DNA of 9,450 nucleotides from VFMC01 sp037131575. Its GTDB lineage: Bacteria; Actinomycetota; Acidimicrobiia; Acidimicrobiales; Ilumatobacteraceae. The translations under genes were made by a program, and so were the position numbers. The first letter of the stretch is position 1, and each line of letters begins with the position of its first letter. The notes beneath the pieces were generated by a model that did not search any database, was not told the origin of the DNA, and was given only the letters and a program-made list of their open reading frames with translations. Shown here piece after piece: positions 6,252 to 9,450 of the stretch. The stretch spans positions 1 to 9,450 of the forward strand of contig JBAXQV010000120.1 in the NCBI GenBank assembly GCA_037131575.1, written 5' to 3'.

Positions 6252-6967
6252 CGGGCCCCCTCACTGTTCGGCTCACCGCACACCCAACGCACCGCTTGCC
6301 TGATGAGTGCAGCGTGCTGCGGTTCGTTGATCGACGTGGCATCGTGGCCGAAGCCGTCGTACACCACACGCCCGGCGCCGAACTGGTGCGCCCACAGCAC
6401 CGGTTGGTCGGCATCGTCGGGCGTGCGCCGGGCCACCATGAGCACCTCGCAGCCGTCGGCCAGGTCGACCTCTCCATACACTTCGTCGACCAGTTCGAGC
6501 GTGGGCGGCAAACCAGCGAGCACGGCATGTTGAGCAGCACGCGCGGAGACCACCCGAGCAGCGACCGGCGCCACGGGTGGGTGCGATGATCGCTCCCAGT
6601 TCCACGCGCCGCCGAGCACCTCGCGCCATTCGGGCCAATCGTCGAAACAGATCGACGCCGTATGGCTGCCCATCAGGCCACCGCCGGCAGCGACGAACTC
6701 GGTGAAGGCAGCACGCGTACTGGCGGGCGTGTGATACCCCCACTGGGCACGCCACTGGTCGTAGCGCTCGTGCAACATCCGCCACCGCAGAGCATTCACC
6801 ACCACCGCATCGAACCCACCGGGCAACAATTCGGCGGCACGGTCGGGGTGGTCGACCACCTTGACATCGGCACCAGTGGCGCCGATCACTGCGGCCAACG
6901 CGGCTGCTGATGCACCGAAGTCGTGGGCATAGTCGGGCCCACCGGTGACCAGCAGCACTGAAGTCAT
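6248..6967 (-). CDS. ThuA-like domain protein (glutamine amidotransferase-like fold)
   Basis: A 239-residue single-domain ThuA-like protein. Seen: LLVTGGPDYAHDF (5-17), the turn GGGLMGSH (95-102) at the position of the nucleophile elbow of class I glutamine amidotransferases but without a cysteine, a DWPEWREVLGGAW segment (110-122), VDEVYG (160-165), and the C-terminal GAGRVVYDGFGHD (197-209), all characteristic of this family. Founding members act in trehalose/keto-sugar utilisation, and ThuA-like domains often sit beside sugar oxidoreductases and TIM-barrel isomerases; the exact reaction is generally unclear. The ATG at 6967 overlaps the preceding SDR stop as ATGA, and its own stop overlaps the next SDR start the same way, implying translational coupling. 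About average length for the family. Confidence 0.85.
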   Translation of the reverse strand: MTSVLLVTGGPDYAHDFGASAAALAAVIGATGADVKVVDHPDRAAELLPGGFDAVVVNALRWRMLHERYDQWRAQWGYHTPASTRAAFTEFVAAGGGLMGSHTASICFDDWPEWREVLGGAWNWERSSHPPVAPVAARVVSARAAQHAVLAGLPPTLELVDEVYGEVDLADGCEVLMVARRTPDDADQPVLWAHQFGAGRVVYDGFGHDATSINEPQHAALIRQAVRWVCGEPNSEGAR

Positions 6968-7749
6968 GGTTTGTGGCCCACCGAATCGACCGAGGCCGGA
7001 CGAGGGAGGTGAGCGATGAGCGAACCGGTGACCCCGCCGTCGACCACGATGTTCTGGCCGGTCACGTAGGCCGCGGCGTCGGAGGCGAGGAACAGCACCA
7101 CGTCGGCGATGTCGCTCGGATGGCCCAGGCGACCAAGGGGCACCTTCGATTCGCGCGCTGCTCTGGTGGCGGCATCGGCGTAGATGGGGGCCGACATGCC
7201 GCCGTCGATGAGGCCGGGCGCCACAGCATTCACACGGATACCGTGCCCGCCCCATTCGATGGCCATCTGCGAGGTGAGCAGGGCGATGCCCGCCTTCGAC
7301 GCACCGTAGGCACCGGCATTGGGGCCGGCCGCCACACCGTTCATCGAGGTGATGTTCACCACGGCACCCGGCCGACCCTCGGCGATGAGCCGACGAGCCA
7401 CCGCGCGGGCCACAACGAAGGCGCCCAACAGGTTCACCTCGAGTACTGCACGCATGTCGTCGAGGCGTTGATCGACCAAGGGCCCGAAGCGCACGATGCC
7501 GGCGTTGTTCACCACCACGTCGGGGGCGCCAAATGCGTCGAGCACCGCCTCCACCGCCGCTTCATCGGCCACCGACCCGCTGAACCGCTCGACGAACGGG
7601 CCGTCGCCCACGTGCGCCACATCGGCCACCGCCACGTCGAGGGTGGCCACCCGGTACCCGGCGGCGAGCGCGGCGTCGGCAATGGCCGCGCCGATGCCCT
7701 GCGCACCTCCGGTGACCAGCATCGATCGACCCGTTTGGGCAGCGGTCAT
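6964..7749 (-). CDS. Short-chain dehydrogenase/reductase, NAD-preferring type, first gene of operon
   Basis: A 261-residue classical SDR. Seen: TGGAQGIG (13-20), D38 at the end of beta-2 (NAD preference), NNAG (81-84), N106, catalytic S135, Y148 and K152 (YGASK), NAVAPGL (174-180), VVDGG (235-239). The tail SLIAHLPRP (243-251) matches the pattern in the SDR at 1453-2190, and the two also share long stretches around the active site, so they are likely paralogues. Start choice: ATG 7749 has GAGG with 6 nt spacing; ATG 7770 (adds MLAPRCS) and ATG 7722 are alternatives. The preceding short ORF ends inside this start codon. Probable role: oxidation of an alcohol intermediate with NAD (inference). 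Confidence 0.92.
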   Translation of the reverse strand: MTAAQTGRSMLVTGGAQGIGAAIADAALAAGYRVATLDVAVADVAHVGDGPFVERFSGSVADEAAVEAVLDAFGAPDVVVNNAGIVRFGPLVDQRLDDMRAVLEVNLLGAFVVARAVARRLIAEGRPGAVVNITSMNGVAAGPNAGAYGASKAGIALLTSQMAIEWGGHGIRVNAVAPGLIDGGMSAPIYADAATRAARESKVPLGRLGHPSDIADVVLFLASDAAAYVTGQNIVVDGGVTGSLIAHLPRPASVDSVGHKP

Positions 7750-7799
7750 CGAGCACCTCGGCGCGAGCATGGCGGGGTTGTGGCTCGGGTGACCATCAT
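7746..7799 (-). CDS. Possible leaderless upstream ORF (17 residues) before the operon
   Basis: On the minus strand TACCTT (7811-7806) is a TANNNT box whose expected +1 falls on A7799, the first base of ATG ATG. The frame encodes MMVTRATTPPCSRRGAR and stops with a TGA that overlaps the ATG of the SDR at 7749 as ATGA. It has no recognisable domain. Short leaderless upstream ORFs that couple to the next gene are known in actinobacteria. It may equally be an untranslated leader of about 50 nt. Confidence 0.28.
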   Translation of the reverse strand: MMVTRATTPPCSRRGAR

Positions 7800-7829
7800 C
7801 GACATAAGGTACTCCCTCGGGAGGTAGTT
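7750..7829. promoter_or_regulatory. Divergent promoter region between SDR operon and second P450
   Basis: TAAGGT at 7805-7810 (plus) predicts +1 near 7817 and a 13-nt leader with GGGAGG at 7819-7824, 5 nt before the GTG at 7830. TACCTT on the minus strand (7811-7806) overlaps it by five base pairs and can serve the operon that starts at 7749. TCCC-TC-GGGA (7813-7822) is a small inverted repeat overlapping the ribosome site. No -35 boxes stand out. Confidence 0.5.
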
Positions 7830-9044
7830 GTGATACTTCTAACGACGCATGCCGATGCGCGTGATGCGTTCCGGCAGCGCGATCTTCGCCAGGCCCTCTA
7901 CGACGAGGGCGGACGGCTCATGGACGGGGTCATCGTGAACCTCCACGGCACCGCCCACCTCGACCGTCGACGCCTCGAGAACCGCCTGTTCCGGCGCGAT
8001 ACCTTCGCGTTCTACGAGGGCGACGTGATACCCCGCATCATCGCCGGTGCGCTGGCCCCCGCCATCGCAGCCGGGCACGGCGACCTGCTCACGCTGGCGC
8101 GACGCACGATGATGACCCTGTCGCTCGATGTGGCCGGTATCGACCGGACGCACCGCACCAGCCCGGCAGGCGACGCCGAGATCGACCGGCTGTACACCCT
8201 GATGGACCGCCTGGCCCGGGCCTCCACGGTGGGCCATTCGCTGGGCGACAAAGCAGCCATCATCGCCGAGGGCGACGTTGCCCTGGCCGAGTTCGAGCAC
8301 GAGTTCTACGCCGCTTCGCTAGCTCGTCGACGCGCCCTCGTGGCCCGGTTCGAGCGCGGCGAGATCGACGAGAGCGAACTACCGCGCGATGTGCTCACCA
8401 CCTTGCTGCGCAACCAGGACCGCCTCGAACTGCCGGCACCCACGGTGCTGCGCGAAGTGGCGTACTTCCCGTGGGTGGGCTCGCACTCGACGTCGAATCA
8501 GTTCGTGCACGCCATGCATCACCTCTTCACCTGGCTCACCGAACAGGGCAACCATCCGCAGGCCACCCGCGCCCAGCTCATCGCCGACCCGGCACTGTTG
8601 CAGCGCTTCGTGCACGAGTCGCTGCGCCTACACCCCGCCAGCCCGGTGGCGTTGCGACATGCCGACGCCGACATCGAGTTGCGATCGGGTGTCGCCATCA
8701 CCTCAGGGGCCATGGTGAGCATCGACCTCGTGGCCGCGAACCGCGATCCTGCGGTGTTCGGCCCCGATGCCGCGACCTTCAACCCGTTGCGCAACCTCGC
8801 CGACGGTGTGGCCCCGTGGGGGCTCACCTTCGGGCACGGGCTGCACGCGTGCCTTGGGCAGGAACTCGCCGGCGGCACCCAGCCCGGCGAGGGCGCGCTC
8901 GACCAGCACCTGCTCGGTACCATCGCCGTGATGGCAGGCATCGCACTCCACCACGGGGCCACCCCCGACCCGCTGCATCCACCCACGCGCGACAGCGCCA
9001 CCACCCGCGATGTGTTCTCGAGCTACCCCGTGACGTTCGGCTGA
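7830..9044 (+). CDS. Cytochrome P450 (copy 2)
   Basis: A 404-residue soluble P450. Seen: H43-LDR-R47, I-helix VGSHST (216-221), E263-SL-R266, and heme loop FGHGLHACLG (334-343) with C341 as thiolate. The I-helix departs twice from the usual (A/G)Gx(D/E)TT: H219 in the acid position and S220 in the conserved Thr position (T221 follows). The N-terminus is even shorter than in copy 1, with HxxxR at 43-47. Start GTG 7830 has GGGAGG 5 nt upstream, and no suitable in-frame start lies close upstream. N-terminal similarity to copy 1 is strong (NLHGTxHxDRRRLENRLFRR in both), and both end in a TTR...YPV segment, showing duplication. It probably takes electrons from the ferredoxin at 2209-2436 (inference). 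Confidence 0.93.
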   Translation: MILLTTHADARDAFRQRDLRQALYDEGGRLMDGVIVNLHGTAHLDRRRLENRLFRRDTFAFYEGDVIPRIIAGALAPAIAAGHGDLLTLARRTMMTLSLDVAGIDRTHRTSPAGDAEIDRLYTLMDRLARASTVGHSLGDKAAIIAEGDVALAEFEHEFYAASLARRRALVARFERGEIDESELPRDVLTTLLRNQDRLELPAPTVLREVAYFPWVGSHSTSNQFVHAMHHLFTWLTEQGNHPQATRAQLIADPALLQRFVHESLRLHPASPVALRHADADIELRSGVAITSGAMVSIDLVAANRDPAVFGPDAATFNPLRNLADGVAPWGLTFGHGLHACLGQELAGGTQPGEGALDQHLLGTIAVMAGIALHHGATPDPLHPPTRDSATTRDVFSSYPVTFG

Positions 9045-9054
9045 ATCGACCTCG

Positions 9055-9450
9055 ATGTCGTTCGGCCACTTCATCGCCATCTTCCTCGCAGGCACTGCGG
9101 CCGGCACCATCAACACCGTCGTCGGGTCGGGCTCGCTCATCACCTTCCCCACACTCGTGGCGCTCGGCTACCCGCCGCTGGTGGCCAATGTGTCGAACAA
9201 CATCGGCCTCGTGCCCGGCTCGCTCTCTGGCGTGTACGGCTATCGACGCGAGTTGCGCGGCCAGACCCAACGCCTGCGCCGCCTCGTGCCGGCCTCGTTC
9301 CTCGGTGGACTCATCGGTTCGACACTGCTGTTGGTGCTGCCCAGCACCGTGTTCCGCAAAGTGGTGGTGGTGCTCATCGCCATCGCCCTGGTGCTGGTGA
9401 TCGGCCTGCTGGTCGATGAGCTCGTAGACGAACGGGTACGGGTCCTCGCC
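9055..9450 (+). CDS. TauE/SafE-type membrane transporter, N-terminal part
   Basis: The frame is open from ATG 9055 to the right edge (132 residues so far). Hydrophobic segments at about 6-35, 76-98 and 103-121, with GTAAGTINTVVGSGSLITFP (13-32), ANVSNN (44-49) and a YGYRREL loop (61-67), fit the TauE/SafE (sulfite exporter TauE/YfcA) family of integral membrane permeases, which move small anions such as sulfite or organosulfur acids; many members are uncharacterised. The start follows the P450 stop by 10 bp, so it is likely co-transcribed with it, although no clear ribosome site is visible, suggesting coupling to P450 translation. Full members are about 250 residues, so roughly half is missing. 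Confidence 0.85.
   Translation, partial: MSFGHFIAIFLAGTAAGTINTVVGSGSLITFPTLVALGYPPLVANVSNNIGLVPGSLSGVYGYRRELRGQTQRLRRLVPASFLGGLIGSTLLLVLPSTVFRKVVVVLIAIALVLVIGLLVDELVDERVRVLA

Noticed and set aside
6973..7827. 284-codon plus-strand frame opposite the SDR
   Set aside because: Rich in His/Gly/Arg without motifs; the SDR on the other strand has all catalytic residues.
8471..9400. 309-codon plus-strand frame overlapping the second P450 and the transporter
   Set aside because: It is an off-frame shadow of two genes whose own frames show clear P450 and TauE/SafE motifs.

Overview
The window is GC-rich (by eye well over 60 %), almost fully coding, with very short intergenic gaps, several start sites that look leaderless, TANNNT-type -10 boxes and a single-cluster ferredoxin of the actinobacterial P450 type. 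This suggests an Actinomycetota chromosome. An Acidimicrobiia-like lineage is my guess from overall style, not something the sequence proves. I see no tRNA, rRNA, CRISPR array, insertion sequence or phage gene.

Layout. Left part (1-4259): six successive genes alternate strand, (-) start of an unidentified gene at 1-42, (+) imidazolonepropionase-like amidohydrolase 144-1523, (-) NAD-type short-chain dehydrogenase (SDR) 1453-2190, (+) small 3Fe-4S ferredoxin 2209-2436, (-) ACMSD-type metal-dependent amidohydrolase 2458-3420, (+) TIM-barrel sugar phosphate isomerase/epimerase-like protein 3465-4259. Divergent pairs share tiny promoter gaps and convergent pairs overlap or nearly touch. Middle (4253-7749): a minus-strand operon in the order SDR, ThuA-like protein, SDR, cytochrome P450. 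The first three genes are joined by ATGA stop/start overlaps. Right part (7830-9450): a second P450, paralogous to the first and divergent from the operon, followed after 10 bp by the start of a TauE/SafE-type membrane transporter cut by the window edge.

How the genes may work together. Two P450s, a P450-type ferredoxin, three SDRs, two amidohydrolase-fold enzymes, an isomerase-like TIM barrel and a ThuA-like protein look like a pathway that oxidises and dismantles (or tailors) an organic substrate: hydroxylation by P450, oxidation of the alcohol by SDR, then C-C/C-N or C-O bond cleavage by the hydrolases/decarboxylase, with a possible organic acid or sulfur-compound exporter at the edge. No ferredoxin reductase and no regulator are present. 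The substrate cannot be read from the sequence.

Most notable signals: both P450s have His in the I-helix acid position and unusually short N-termini; both amidohydrolases carry a substituted final acidic metal ligand (Glu and Asn where Asp is usual); three divergent gene pairs appear to use symmetric, overlapping -10 boxes; and a leaderless 17-residue upstream ORF ends inside the start codon of the operon's first gene.
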